DNA of 64,000 bases from an uncultured Bacteroidia bacterium (lineage in GTDB: Bacteria > Bacteroidota > Bacteroidia > Bacteroidales > UBA932), in contig CADBSV010000044.1 in the NCBI GenBank assembly GCA_902797435.1, positions 1 through 64,000 on the forward strand, written 5' to 3'. Shown one piece after another: positions 1 to 7,350 of this stretch. Numbering within the stretch: the stretch's first letter is position 1; every line of letters starts with the position of its first letter. Below the pieces are notes generated by a model. It was not told where the DNA came from, did no database searches, and saw nothing but the letters and a program-made list of their open reading frames with translations. The position numbers and the translations under genes are program-made.

Positions 1-4
1 TCAT
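1..4 (-). CDS. Possible start of a minus-strand gene leaving the window
   Basis: An ATG on the minus strand at position 4 lies 15 bp downstream of a good Bacteroidota promoter (20-52). Only the start codon is inside the window, so the product cannot be read. Because it sits beside a tRNA-like attachment sequence and is transcribed away from it, an integrase is a reasonable guess, but that is inference only. Confidence 0.3.
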
Positions 5-19
5 ATTGTGTTCTCTCCG

Positions 20-52
20 CAAAGGTAAAAAATATCCCAAAAATATCCCAAA
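20..52 (-). promoter_or_regulatory. Bacteroidota promoter reading off the left edge
   Basis: On the minus strand there is a TTTG -33 element (49-52), a 21-bp spacer and a TACCTTTG -7 box (20-27), matching the TTTG / TAnnTTTG consensus. It would drive the gene starting at position 4. Confidence 0.5.
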
Positions 53-139
53 TTTTGATAAAGATATTTGACTTTGCTTGAAAAAACACGCAATACAAAT
101 CGCTGAAACAAGGGTTTCTAAAGCCGATTGAATTTTATT

Positions 140-160
140 TTCGAATCCCCATCTCTCCGC
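140..160 (+). other. tRNA 3'-end fragment, candidate attachment (att) site
   Basis: These 21 bp look like the 3' part of a serine-type tRNA gene: the T-loop TTCGAATC, half of a T-stem, the acceptor strand TCTCTCC and a G discriminator. The 5' side of the T-stem is absent, so this is a fragment and not a tRNA gene. Such fragments are left where an integrative element has inserted at a tRNA 3' end. The orientation places the complete tRNA, and the element, to the left of the window. Confidence 0.5.
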
Positions 161-162
161 TG

Positions 163-197
163 AAATCCCTTACAGAACACTCTGTATGGGATTTTTC
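163..197 (+). terminator. Terminator hairpin after the tRNA-like fragment
   Basis: A 14-bp stem (163-176 with 181-194, one mismatch) closes an ACAC loop and is followed by a T-rich tail. Its place right after the tRNA-like 3' end suggests it is the original tRNA terminator, which makes the sequence to the right the older chromosome side. Confidence 0.6.
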
Positions 198-266
198 GTT
201 TTCAGTGTAACAAAAAATGTAACAATTTTGGCTTTTTTGCCTCGCCTTTCATTCGTTTGCATTCAT

Positions 267-299
267 GTAATTTCAGTTGGCTTTACCAACCGAAATTAC
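267..299. repeat. 14-bp inverted repeat
   Basis: Arms 267-280 and 286-299 pair over 14 bp with one G-T pair around a 5-nt loop. It is not followed by a T tract, so it is more likely a protein-binding or structural site than a terminator. Confidence 0.45.
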
Positions 300-330
300 G
301 AGCTTGTTTTCTGGCACTAGTATGGGCAGT

Positions 331-436
331 AAAACGAAATGTACAAGTATGATATAGTAGAGACATGCCGTTACTCGCTTGTTTTCAGTGAGTTATGAGA
401 GCCGAGAGAATTTGGGCCCGAAAAACGAAATGTACA
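331..436. repeat. 15-bp direct repeat, 91 bp apart
   Basis: The sequence AAAACGAAATGTACA occurs exactly at 331-345 and 422-436. A shorter repeat, CTTGTTTTC, precedes each copy (about 303 and 378). The rest of 197-821 shows no convincing gene: reading frames are short and without recognisable motifs. Recombinase arm sites or iterons are possible, but unproven. Confidence 0.4.
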
Positions 437-821
437 TTTACTTGGATTTTGCTTTGATTTTCGGACCCTCTGGAAGGCCGCAGCTTTGATTATACCGTGA
501 TTTGCTTGGGCGTAACTTTGATTGCGCCCTTTTCTTATGCCCAGACGCCGCTATAAATGCCAATAGAAAGCGTTTTAGCGGGCATTGCGGAGATTTTAGC
601 ATCCAAAGCTTGAATTCCCTTAAAACCGCGTTTGACTAGCCATTGAAAAGAGTCTATATCCTCAGAGTTTTGCAAAAGTCGTTTTCATCGAAAAAACGTC
701 AAAAATGGCATTCTCACCAACAATCCCTTTTTGCTTTGGGGATTGTTTCCACTTGCCCACAAAGAACAGGACAAGGAGCTCTAAGAGAATAATGTATATT
801 ACTTCCATTCGTCTCAAATTA

Positions 822-1592
822 TTATTGCCCCTTTCGATTCCTTATTATGCGTCTAATGCAAGGAGGATAGTCGTAATAACGATAAGGGTGATCATTTAAC
901 TCATGATCTTCTTTTTGCTCTTTCATTATTTGAGATGGCGTAACGCCCAAAGGTTTAAATCCTATAAACCTGATATCTTTGCTCTCGTCAATTGACTCCA
1001 TCTCGGCCAAACGTAGGAGGTCGGCCATTTCCCGAACCTTTATCTCAATAATCTGATGACCGGATTCAAGCTTGCGCGAGTCAGACCTATGCTTGTAATT
1101 TATCTCAATGAAAATATCTCTCCTTTTTGGATTACTGCTTCTCAAAAGAACATCAGGACGATAATGAGTTTCTCCATCTGGCTCAACGATATCAACTTCA
1201 ATTTCAGGAGGTAAGTCGTAGTGCCGTTTCAAGTCATAGCGGGCGAACACAGATGATACGGAACAATTCCACGTGTCCTCTTCCGGACAATGATCCTTGT
1301 CCTTGCATGGCCTGTCAGAGTTTAGCCCGATGTAGAAAGAATCGTTTTCATTGAACTTCCTCGCTATTATCCTTTTAGCCGCGGCATGTATGTATGATTC
1401 AACGCTACACTTATGATTATCACTATGATAGAAATGTTTTGCATTACTATCCCCCAGCCTTGGGAGCATTGGATGTCCACAGCAAGGGCAATGATAGGTG
1501 TGATCATGACGTTTCTCTCGTTCGATATCTTCGACGAAAACGAGTTGATTGTTCTCATCGAATGCGAAAGGATATTTAACGTCTTTGGCCAT
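822..1592 (-). CDS. CoiA-like nuclease-fold protein
   Basis: The 256-residue protein resembles the CoiA family (competence protein CoiA, a restriction-endonuclease-like fold). Near residues 33-60 there is a zinc-finger-like segment with CPCCG, then HFYH and a downstream Cys, as in CoiA N-termini. Around residues 140-165 the motifs RPDV and FIEIN match the Asp and Glu-x-Gln/Asn active-site strands of the family. It is the last gene of a three-gene operon, starting 3 bp after the DUF262-HNH gene. CoiA acts in natural transformation, but CoiA-like domains also occur in mobile and defence contexts; here the neighbours favour defence. The target is unknown. Confidence 0.6.
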   Translation of the reverse strand: MAKDVKYPFAFDENNQLVFVEDIEREKRHDHTYHCPCCGHPMLPRLGDSNAKHFYHSDNHKCSVESYIHAAAKRIIARKFNENDSFYIGLNSDRPCKDKDHCPEEDTWNCSVSSVFARYDLKRHYDLPPEIEVDIVEPDGETHYRPDVLLRSSNPKRRDIFIEINYKHRSDSRKLESGHQIIEIKVREMADLLRLAEMESIDESKDIRFIGFKPLGVTPSQIMKEQKEDHELNDHPYRYYDYPPCIRRIIRNRKGQ

Positions 1593-1595
1593 CAG

Positions 1596-2933
1596 TTATA
1601 CAACATCATCTTTAGGTCGAGCACAATTACAATAGCGATGAGTGAGCCTAGCGTTATCTGGTATCGTCTTTCCTCCTTTCCAATATTGTTCGATGTGATC
1701 TACTGCGCTATCATCAATATCAGCAATGTATTGACCACAAATGGCACATGTTGGGTCGTTGTCGTATAGTTTCTGTTTTAAACTACGTGAGAAACAACGT
1801 TCATCGACTTTATCATCGGCTATGATACCATTGAGGATAGTGTTCCAGATGGTAAACCTTGCTGTAACGACAGGCTTATCGGACGTACCTTTAGTAATAG
1901 CCGAAATCATAGCCTCGTCCGTACTAATGACACTTATGTATGCTTCCCGGATTGCGTCCAGATGTCTCATTAACACATTAGTGTCGATTCTGGACATTGA
2001 ATCCATAACAATATCATAAAGTGAAATATTAAGCGGCTTTTCCCATTGGCCGTCTTGATGACCAGCCTCTCCGGCAGAGAAACGACGGAATGCTTTATCA
2101 CCTAACAGACTCCGCGTATTATAGCATGCTCTTTTGAAATATTCTCTAATCTTCTTGGCATCTACGTCATCCAAATTTCGGAATTTCCTCATAGTATCAT
2201 TGAGGAACTTCTTAATCGGATTTTGATAGTTCATATAAGAGTTCTCCCTAAATGCAATAAAACGCAGAACCATCTCCACATCCTTCATGCGGGAATGTGG
2301 TTTTAATATGCCAGTAATAAAACGGAAATCCTCATTGTCAGCCAGTTCTTTGAGGAGGTCGTTAAACTTACCACGATAAATACAATTACGGAGTTCTTGA
2401 TCGTTTAGTGCAACGGAACCTGTATTAAGCCGCTGGAAGATTTCGTACTGAAGATCCGGATCTGATTCGTTTGTGAAAGATATAACTCGTAGCGCATAGT
2501 CACGAATCTTTTCTTGTTTGGCATCATCAAGGTCTTTATATGTCTTTCCCTTCAATTCGCCGAAAACATTCAAACCAGTCAACTTGAAGATACGACCATC
2601 AGGGAACTTGCCCTCTATGAAGCTGAACAATGAGGTTAAACGCTGCTGACCATCTATAACATTCTCAACACCGTCTTCGTTTTGGGCAAGGTATATAATA
2701 GGAATGGGAATATCTAGGAGAACAGACTCGATCAGTAAGCTGGCTTTCTTTGCATCCCAAACATACTGGCGCTGATAACTTGGCTGTATATTCAGTCTGC
2801 CACGCTGGAACCTGGCTAGTAGCACTTCGATTGTTGGGTCTGAAGACTTAGTGCGGATTATGCGTTTCCCTGAAGAGAGATCGATATCACCTGATTCCTC
2901 TTCGATAATTTCGGTTTCAATGTATTCTTCCAT
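1596..2933 (-). CDS. DUF262 and HNH endonuclease protein
   Basis: The 445-residue protein has an N-terminal DUF262 (ParB-nuclease-like) domain, about residues 30-250, with the signatures QPSYQRQYVW and IDGQQRLTSLF. DUF262 is the domain of GmrS in the GmrSD type IV restriction enzyme, where it couples NTP use to cleavage. The C-terminus (about 395-445) is an HNH module with two CxxC-like pairs (CAIC, CNCA) and a VDHIEQYWKGG metal-binding core. The gene lies 10 bp after the mini-MmeI gene and 3 bp before the CoiA-like gene, so the three are probably co-transcribed. A role in cutting foreign or modified DNA is inferred from the domains. Confidence 0.75.
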   Translation of the reverse strand: MEEYIETEIIEEESGDIDLSSGKRIIRTKSSDPTIEVLLARFQRGRLNIQPSYQRQYVWDAKKASLLIESVLLDIPIPIIYLAQNEDGVENVIDGQQRLTSLFSFIEGKFPDGRIFKLTGLNVFGELKGKTYKDLDDAKQEKIRDYALRVISFTNESDPDLQYEIFQRLNTGSVALNDQELRNCIYRGKFNDLLKELADNEDFRFITGILKPHSRMKDVEMVLRFIAFRENSYMNYQNPIKKFLNDTMRKFRNLDDVDAKKIREYFKRACYNTRSLLGDKAFRRFSAGEAGHQDGQWEKPLNISLYDIVMDSMSRIDTNVLMRHLDAIREAYISVISTDEAMISAITKGTSDKPVVTARFTIWNTILNGIIADDKVDERCFSRSLKQKLYDNDPTCAICGQYIADIDDSAVDHIEQYWKGGKTIPDNARLTHRYCNCARPKDDVV

Positions 2934-2943
2934 CGTTATAATA

Positions 2944-3468
2944 CTATTTGTTATTTGTCAGTTCCTGGTACATATTGAAGAGGCGGGCGACGATGTCGGA
3001 CTCGGGGGCGTCTTTGGGGAAGCCGTAGGCCTCCAGGACGGCGGCGTCGTTGGCGTGGTGGGCCTTGCGGAGCTCGGGGGGCATTGTTAGGCTGTCGTAG
3101 AGGTCTGCGAGGCTGCTATCCGGATAAAGGGCGCGGGCATCGAGAATCGCTTGAGCTGCCTGCTGATACGGCGTCAGTTCGGAGCCATCCGACTGGCGGT
3201 ATTTGGCATTAAGGTCCACATGGGAGCCTTTCTGCTCGATGAGCACCTTCGTGGAAGCAATATATCCATCGATGAAATCAGAGCCCTTTTCCTTCAAGAT
3301 GGTCTTGACCGGAAGCTCGAATTCCATGAATTTGGTGGCGTCCTGGATGCCATAGACATTCTGCAGGAGTGCTATCCAGAAGCGAGAAGTCTCGCCTTTC
3401 TCGTAGCCCTTGCCTGACCAATCCTGGACGAACTGTTTTGCTGCTTGCTTTTGAGAAACAGAACTCAT
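2944..3468 (-). CDS. Miniature MmeI-like protein without the methyltransferase core
   Basis: Residues 1-103 resemble the N-terminal nuclease domain of MmeI-family type IIL restriction-modification enzymes, including FIDGYI and the strand KVLIEQK, which give a D67...E78-x-K80 active site. Residues 106-174 match the extreme C-terminus of the same family (ILDARALYPDSSLADLYD, LTMPPELRKAH, AYGF). Full-length members are around 900 residues or more, with helicase-spacer, methyltransferase and target-recognition domains between these parts. Here they are missing, joined in frame near residues 103-106 (TPYQQAAQAIL). The protein could be a decayed remnant. The intact frame, conserved catalytic residues and first place in a tight operon suggest it is made. 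What would protect host DNA is not evident. Confidence 0.7.
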   Translation of the reverse strand: MSSVSQKQAAKQFVQDWSGKGYEKGETSRFWIALLQNVYGIQDATKFMEFELPVKTILKEKGSDFIDGYIASTKVLIEQKGSHVDLNAKYRQSDGSELTPYQQAAQAILDARALYPDSSLADLYDSLTMPPELRKAHHANDAAVLEAYGFPKDAPESDIVARLFNMYQELTNNK

Positions 3469-3561
3469 GCTGCGTAGGTTTTATTTGTAAGCCTTCACAA
3501 ATTCAAATATGCCACGACCGTCTTTATGTCCCTGCCAGATTTCTCGATCTCACGATACTCA

Positions 3562-3901
3562 TTAAGTTTTTATGTATACGGGAACTGTTTTTTGTATTTC
3601 ACTCTTCGCTATGTATGTATAAGTCGAGACCAAAACAAAATACCCCTGTACAACAAGATCATCATAATACATATCCTTCTCTGTGATTATCTTAACGAGG
3701 TCTCCAAAATAGCTACCGTATTTATCTTTTACATAAGCTAACGCAGAGTTTTTATCAAGTGTCTGCATGATCTTGACATCGAGATACCTCGTCCCCTGAG
3801 GAGTCTTCACTGAAGCGTTATTCTGCGAAGACGTAAGCGTTGAGCAGGCGGAGATTGCCAAAAAGGCGATTAGCGATTAGAAGGATTATTACTTTTTTCA
3901 T
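3562..3901 (-). pseudogene. Small lipoprotein, signal peptide frameshifted by a 7-bp duplication
   Basis: The readable part (3562-3861) encodes about 99 residues beginning inside a lipobox (AISAC). An upstream ATG at 3901 starts a classic signal MKKVIILLIA, but in another frame; it terminates after 27 codons. Between them is a tandem 7-mer (3866-3880). Removing one 7-bp copy restores one frame reading MKKVIILLIAFLAISAC, a textbook lipoprotein signal with Cys at position 17. So the gene was intact, and a slippage event turned it off. It may be a pseudogene or a reversible switch. A TTG at 3861 could start translation but would give no signal peptide. The function of the mature part is not recognised. 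Confidence 0.65.
3866..3880. repeat. Tandem 7-mer that breaks the lipoprotein frame
   Basis: The unit GCGATTA is present twice in a row plus one more base (3866-3872, 3873-3879, 3880). Two copies put the signal peptide out of frame; one copy puts it in frame. Confidence 0.8.
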
Positions 3902-4000
3902 CGTTGAATTATATTATTCTATTAATGATAGCACACATAATGTAATCTTACAAAGATAGTTATTTGTAGCAACAAATAAAAGCCGCTATTATCAAGCAAA

Positions 4001-4639
4001 TCAATGAGCTAATGAGGGCGGAAGATAATGGTATCTTTTACTGATTCGCAGTAAACCTCTATCCTGATAAGTCACATAGGAATAGCATTCAGAGCCAAGC
4101 CAACCGGTAACCGACAGATCCATAAGATCAGCCATTGCCTGCGCCTCGTATTTCTTTTTCTTACTGTACGCACCAATTTTTCTGTGATACATCTTCCCGT
4201 CTTCATTCCATACTTCAAAAATGTAGTACTTCGTACGCTTTATCTCCTTATCCTTAACAACTCGCTCACATAAAACCCGGAATCGATTCTCCTTTTCGAA
4301 GAAAACCACTTTGGATACAGTCGCCTTGTAATACCTGCTTAGCATGAAGTCTACCCCGGGAGTCAAAGCATCCATGTATTGCTGGAGTACATTATTGGAC
4401 TCCGAGAGCGATTCTAAAGGCAACTTTGGGAACAAACACTCTTCTCCATGGCCGACCACTCTCCATTCCATCAGAGGAGTTTGTGTTTGCTTTTCGTGGT
4501 ACTCCTTTATCTCTTTGAAGGGAAAAGGCAATTCCCTTGAACCAGGATTGGCTGCAGGCCTGTAGGGGCTATAGCCTACTGATGGACTGGAATAGATCCA
4601 CTCGCCAATCCCTTTGCCTGACGGTTCTTTTGTAGAATC
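4001..4639 (-). pseudogene. C-terminal half of a frameshift-split HNH-associated protein
   Basis: A frame open from 4639 to 4001 encodes about 212 residues. The only start candidate well inside it is a weak TTG at 4531 (176 residues). The segment 4639-4531 has no start but reads as a plausible protein linker rich in Ser, Pro and Gly (EPSGKGIGEWIYSSPSVGYS). It joins the upstream HNH frame exactly at an 8-A run (4640-4647): with seven A residues the two would form one protein of about 378 residues. The C-terminal domain is not recognised; it is charged, with a KKKKYEAQAMADLM helix near the end. The joined reading is an inference and could reflect a sequencing error, a real mutation or programmed slippage. 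Confidence 0.5.
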
Positions 4640-5144
4640 TTTTTTTTGCCCAGTCTTGCATATTGGCCAGACATGCGGCAGCTTCTTCTTTGGTCACCGT
4701 CCTCATCCAACTTATATCGGTAGATAGCACTTTCCCTCTAAGAATGGACGGGTCTTTAAGGAAAGCCTCGATGCTCCCTACATAGTATTCTATTTTCTTA
4801 CGGGTGGCCTCATTATTAAGTGCGTTTTGCAAACGGGTAAGCCAACGCAGGTTTTCCGGTCTGTTGTTACTTCTATTGCAATCTCGATGGTCAACGACCA
4901 TATTGGGCAAAGGAGGCTGTCCGTTGAAGGCAGTGCAAACGACTTGATGCACTCGAATAGCACTGGCAAGCAGCCTGTATCCGTCGTATTTATTCGGCTC
5001 TCCTAAAGTCCAGACATTATCCCATTTGCCCGGTTTCTGACTCTCTTTTGGAATACGCAAGATGGCCCCATTATCCCTTACCAAATACCTCCGTCCCTTG
5101 TAGGTACACTCGACGGTCCTTTCGTAGTTTTCATCTGGTGTCAT
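4569..5144 (-). CDS. HNH endonuclease, probably the N-terminal part of a split gene
   Basis: The 191-residue product carries a phage and homing-type HNH motif around residues 85-112: VVDHRDCNRSNNRPENLRW, followed by LQNALN. This is the HNH_3 class found in free-standing homing and phage endonucleases. The last 25 or so residues, after the 8-A run at 4640-4647, are basic and unlike the rest (KRFYKRTVRQRDWRV). That fits a frame switch: the other frame continues open to 4001. The start ATG at 5144 follows a TATCTTTG box at 5169-5176. It is probably a mobile or selfish endonuclease, or a phage-derived gene, in the accessory region. Confidence 0.65.
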   Translation of the reverse strand: MTPDENYERTVECTYKGRRYLVRDNGAILRIPKESQKPGKWDNVWTLGEPNKYDGYRLLASAIRVHQVVCTAFNGQPPLPNMVVDHRDCNRSNNRPENLRWLTRLQNALNNEATRKKIEYYVGSIEAFLKDPSILRGKVLSTDISWMRTVTKEEAAACLANMQDWAKKRFYKRTVRQRDWRVDLFQSISRL

Positions 5145-5168
5145 AATGAAGACTTTTTATAATCCCGC

Positions 5169-5176
5169 CAAAGATA
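5169..5176 (-). promoter_or_regulatory. -7 box before the HNH gene
   Basis: TATCTTTG on the minus strand matches the TAnnTTTG consensus. No clear -33 element lies at the expected distance. Confidence 0.35.
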
Positions 5177-5275
5177 CCCTGTCTTTTTGACAAATCTCGT
5201 CAATTAATGATGAACGAGCCAGGAAAATTCAAAAAAAGAGGCCCTATGGACCTCAAACGGTGGAGTGCCTTATAT

Positions 5276-5431
5276 CTATTCTTTCCTGAAGTCCGAGCCG
5301 CAGCCAACGCAGCGCCATTCGGGATAGCCGGGACCGCCGCAGCCGAAGTCCTCCAGCTTGCCGCCGCAGTAGGGGCAGACGTCCGGTTTCTGGAGCACAA
5401 GGGTAACTGGAAATTTACGAATAATCCGCAT
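5276..5431 (-). CDS. 51-residue zinc-ribbon protein
   Basis: The frame from ATG 5431 (or ATG 5440, three codons earlier) to the TAG at 5276 encodes a small protein with two pairs of cysteines, CPYC and CVGC, plus one more Cys between them: a zinc ribbon. The sequence between is GGKLEDFGCGGPGYPEWR, and it ends GSDFRKE. Small single zinc ribbons often act as nucleic-acid-binding or partner proteins; the role here is unknown. It stands alone between the HNH gene and the divergent AbiE operon. Confidence 0.6.
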   Translation of the reverse strand: MRIIRKFPVTLVLQKPDVCPYCGGKLEDFGCGGPGYPEWRCVGCGSDFRKE

Positions 5432-5490
5432 CCATATCATCGGCATAATTGACAAACATGTGGCAATGTAAAACTTTTTCGGCTCGATTC

Positions 5491-5521
5491 TTGATTTTGT
5501 GCCGAATATGTTTTACTTTTG
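5491..5521 (+). promoter_or_regulatory. Promoter of the AbiE operon
   Basis: A TTG -33 element (5491-5493), a 20-bp spacer and a TACTTTTG -7 box (5514-5521) lie 18 bp before the antitoxin ATG at 5540. The spacing supports the choice of 5540 over the in-frame ATG at 5519, which lies inside the box. Confidence 0.6.
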
Positions 5522-5539
5522 CATCAAATCAATACCACC

Positions 5540-6277
5540 ATGCAGGTAAGTGAGAGTATAATAAGCTACGCAACGATTCACCGCGGCCCTTTCAAAAAGA
5601 AAGAGCTTGCGGAATATCTGCGCAGTGGCAGTGACATCAACGACGCCAGCCTGACGACCATCCTGGGCCGTCTTGTGGCCACCGGCCGCCTGGTTAAGAC
5701 AGGATGGGGAGAATACGATTTGCCCCAAGATGGAAAATACAAATGGGTAATACTCCCGCAGCCTGAAACGGCCGACCTGGCCCGCAACCTGAAACAACGT
5801 TATCCTCTTGCCGACTTCTGCGTCTGGGACGCCGCCAGTATCGTACCATATATGCTGCACGTTCCCAACGTCAAGATGACCATTGTCGATGTGGAGCGCT
5901 TCCTGCTGCAGACCTTCTTCGACGCCATCCGTGAAATGCATCCGGACACTGCCGTCCTCCTCAGTCCCAGCAAGGAAGATTATTACAAATACGGCTCCAG
6001 ACGGGACTGCATCGTCGTGAACCCTCTTTTCTCTGAATCCCCGCTGGAGACCCTCGAGGGAATCGTGGTCCCCGCCGCCGAGAAAGTCCTTGTGGACATC
6101 GCTGTGAATCCGGAATTCGACTATCTACAAGGCTCCGAAGTATTCACCATCTACCAGAAAGCCCTCCGGGACTGCCGCATCTCCCTGCCCAAACTCCATC
6201 GTTACGCCCGCCGCCGCAGATGCAGCAAAAGAATTCAGACCATACTGGGCAATATAGACTTCAAGAACAATGATTAG
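5540..6277 (+). CDS. AbiEi-like antitoxin of a type IV toxin-antitoxin system
   Basis: The 245-residue protein begins with a winged-helix domain (about residues 1-65; SIISYATIHRGPFKKKELAEYL...) followed by a larger alpha/beta domain, the layout of AbiEi and related DUF6577-type antitoxins. In AbiE systems this protein represses its own operon and counters the nucleotidyltransferase toxin without binding it directly. The stop overlaps the toxin gene by 8 bp, so the two are translationally coupled. The start at 5540 is chosen because the promoter box covers the upstream ATG. The family call is from architecture and gene order; sequence motifs in this family are weak. Confidence 0.75.
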   Translation: MQVSESIISYATIHRGPFKKKELAEYLRSGSDINDASLTTILGRLVATGRLVKTGWGEYDLPQDGKYKWVILPQPETADLARNLKQRYPLADFCVWDAASIVPYMLHVPNVKMTIVDVERFLLQTFFDAIREMHPDTAVLLSPSKEDYYKYGSRRDCIVVNPLFSESPLETLEGIVVPAAEKVLVDIAVNPEFDYLQGSEVFTIYQKALRDCRISLPKLHRYARRRRCSKRIQTILGNIDFKNND

Positions 6278-7340
6278 CCCCGAAAGCCGCACCAAAGCGT
6301 GGATTGAATCCTTACGCACCCAATATCCCAACATCAAGGACGTAGCACTCCTTGAGAAATCCATCCGTGCCTTCTCCCTGCTGGAATCCCTGAAACTCTC
6401 CGGCTGCCCATTCATCTTCAAGGGCGGCACGGCCCTGATGCTCCACCTGGGCAGTTCCCGACGACTCTCCATAGACGTGGACATCGTCTGCCCGCCCGGT
6501 CTGGACATCAAGGAATATCTGGGCAAGAACGCCGAGGCATACGGTTTCACGGGAGCCAAAGAGGTGGAACATATTTCGCGTACGGGAGTCCCCAAGTCCC
6601 ACGCCGAGTACAAATACGAAGTCTCCTATCCTGTCGGGCATCCCAACGACACCATCCTTCTGGACGTCCTGTATGAGAACGTAGGCTACAACAAGGTTGT
6701 GGACATTCCCATCGCCGGCCCGCTGCTAAAGACCGAGGGGGATCCGGTTCTGGTCCAGTGCCCCAGCCTTGAGGATATGCTGGGCGACAAACTCACGGCG
6801 TTCGCCCCACACACCACGGGCATTCCGTTCTTCAAGGGTGAAAAGCCTTTCTCTATGGAGATCATGAAGCAACTGTTCGACGTCAGTTCCATTCTGGACC
6901 GCGTGGATGACCTGTCCGTTGTCCACAAGACCTTCCGGAGCATCGTTCCTATTGAACTGGGTTACCGGGGTTTGGACCATCTTACGCCGGAAGATGTGCT
7001 GGACGATGCCTACTCTACGGCACTCAATATCTGCCTGCACGGAAGTGTGTCTCCAAAGGAGTATCAGTGGCTGACCGAAGGTTCGCACCGCGTGGACGGC
7101 TTCATCATTACCGAGAGCTATTCCATGGAGAAAGCCGTACGTGATGCCGCCAAAGTAGCATACCTCACCCGGCTCATCCGGCACAATGTCAATACCGTCG
7201 CCCACTACAGTCCCGATATGGATGCTAACCTTATCTCCCATACCATCGAGGGTCTGGCCCTCAATAAGCTGAATCGCATCAAGAAGATAAGCCTGGAAGC
7301 TTTCTTCTACTGGAGGCAAATCGAAGAGCTTAATAAATGA
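6270..7340 (+). CDS. AbiEii/AbiGii nucleotidyltransferase toxin
   Basis: The 356-residue protein has the nucleotidyltransferase signature of AbiEii/MenT toxins: FIFKGGTALMLHL (about residues 48-60), then RRLSIDVDIVCP with the metal-binding D-x-D, and a downstream SLEDMLGDKLTAF that fits the third catalytic region. Related toxins transfer nucleotides to tRNA acceptor ends and stop translation during phage infection. It overlaps the antitoxin gene by 8 bp. The C-terminal helical part (about 200-356) has the family's usual length. Confidence 0.85.
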   Translation: MISPESRTKAWIESLRTQYPNIKDVALLEKSIRAFSLLESLKLSGCPFIFKGGTALMLHLGSSRRLSIDVDIVCPPGLDIKEYLGKNAEAYGFTGAKEVEHISRTGVPKSHAEYKYEVSYPVGHPNDTILLDVLYENVGYNKVVDIPIAGPLLKTEGDPVLVQCPSLEDMLGDKLTAFAPHTTGIPFFKGEKPFSMEIMKQLFDVSSILDRVDDLSVVHKTFRSIVPIELGYRGLDHLTPEDVLDDAYSTALNICLHGSVSPKEYQWLTEGSHRVDGFIITESYSMEKAVRDAAKVAYLTRLIRHNVNTVAHYSPDMDANLISHTIEGLALNKLNRIKKISLEAFFYWRQIEELNK

Positions 7341-7350
7341 CGATAGCGCC

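Noticed and set aside
140..160. A complete tRNA gene at the left end
   Set aside because: Only the T-loop and acceptor 3' side are present; no D-arm, anticodon arm or 5' acceptor strand lies upstream. I found no full tRNA or rRNA gene in the window.
331..436. A CRISPR array
   Set aside because: There are only two 15-bp repeat copies 91 bp apart, with no regular spacers and no cas genes.
822..1592. A natural competence role for the CoiA-like gene together with dprA
   Set aside because: The two genes are 14 kb apart, in different operons and settings; the CoiA-like gene is in a nuclease operon. The shared theme is not evidence of one pathway.
2851..3090. A plus-strand 79-residue frame over the mini-MmeI/DUF262 junction
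   Set aside because: It is Gly/Val-rich, without motifs, and antisense to two genes with clear domains.
5207..5452. A plus-strand 81-residue frame over the zinc-ribbon gene
   Set aside because: Its Ala-rich sequence is the shadow of the Cys/Gly codons of the minus-strand zinc-ribbon frame, which has coherent CxxC motifs.
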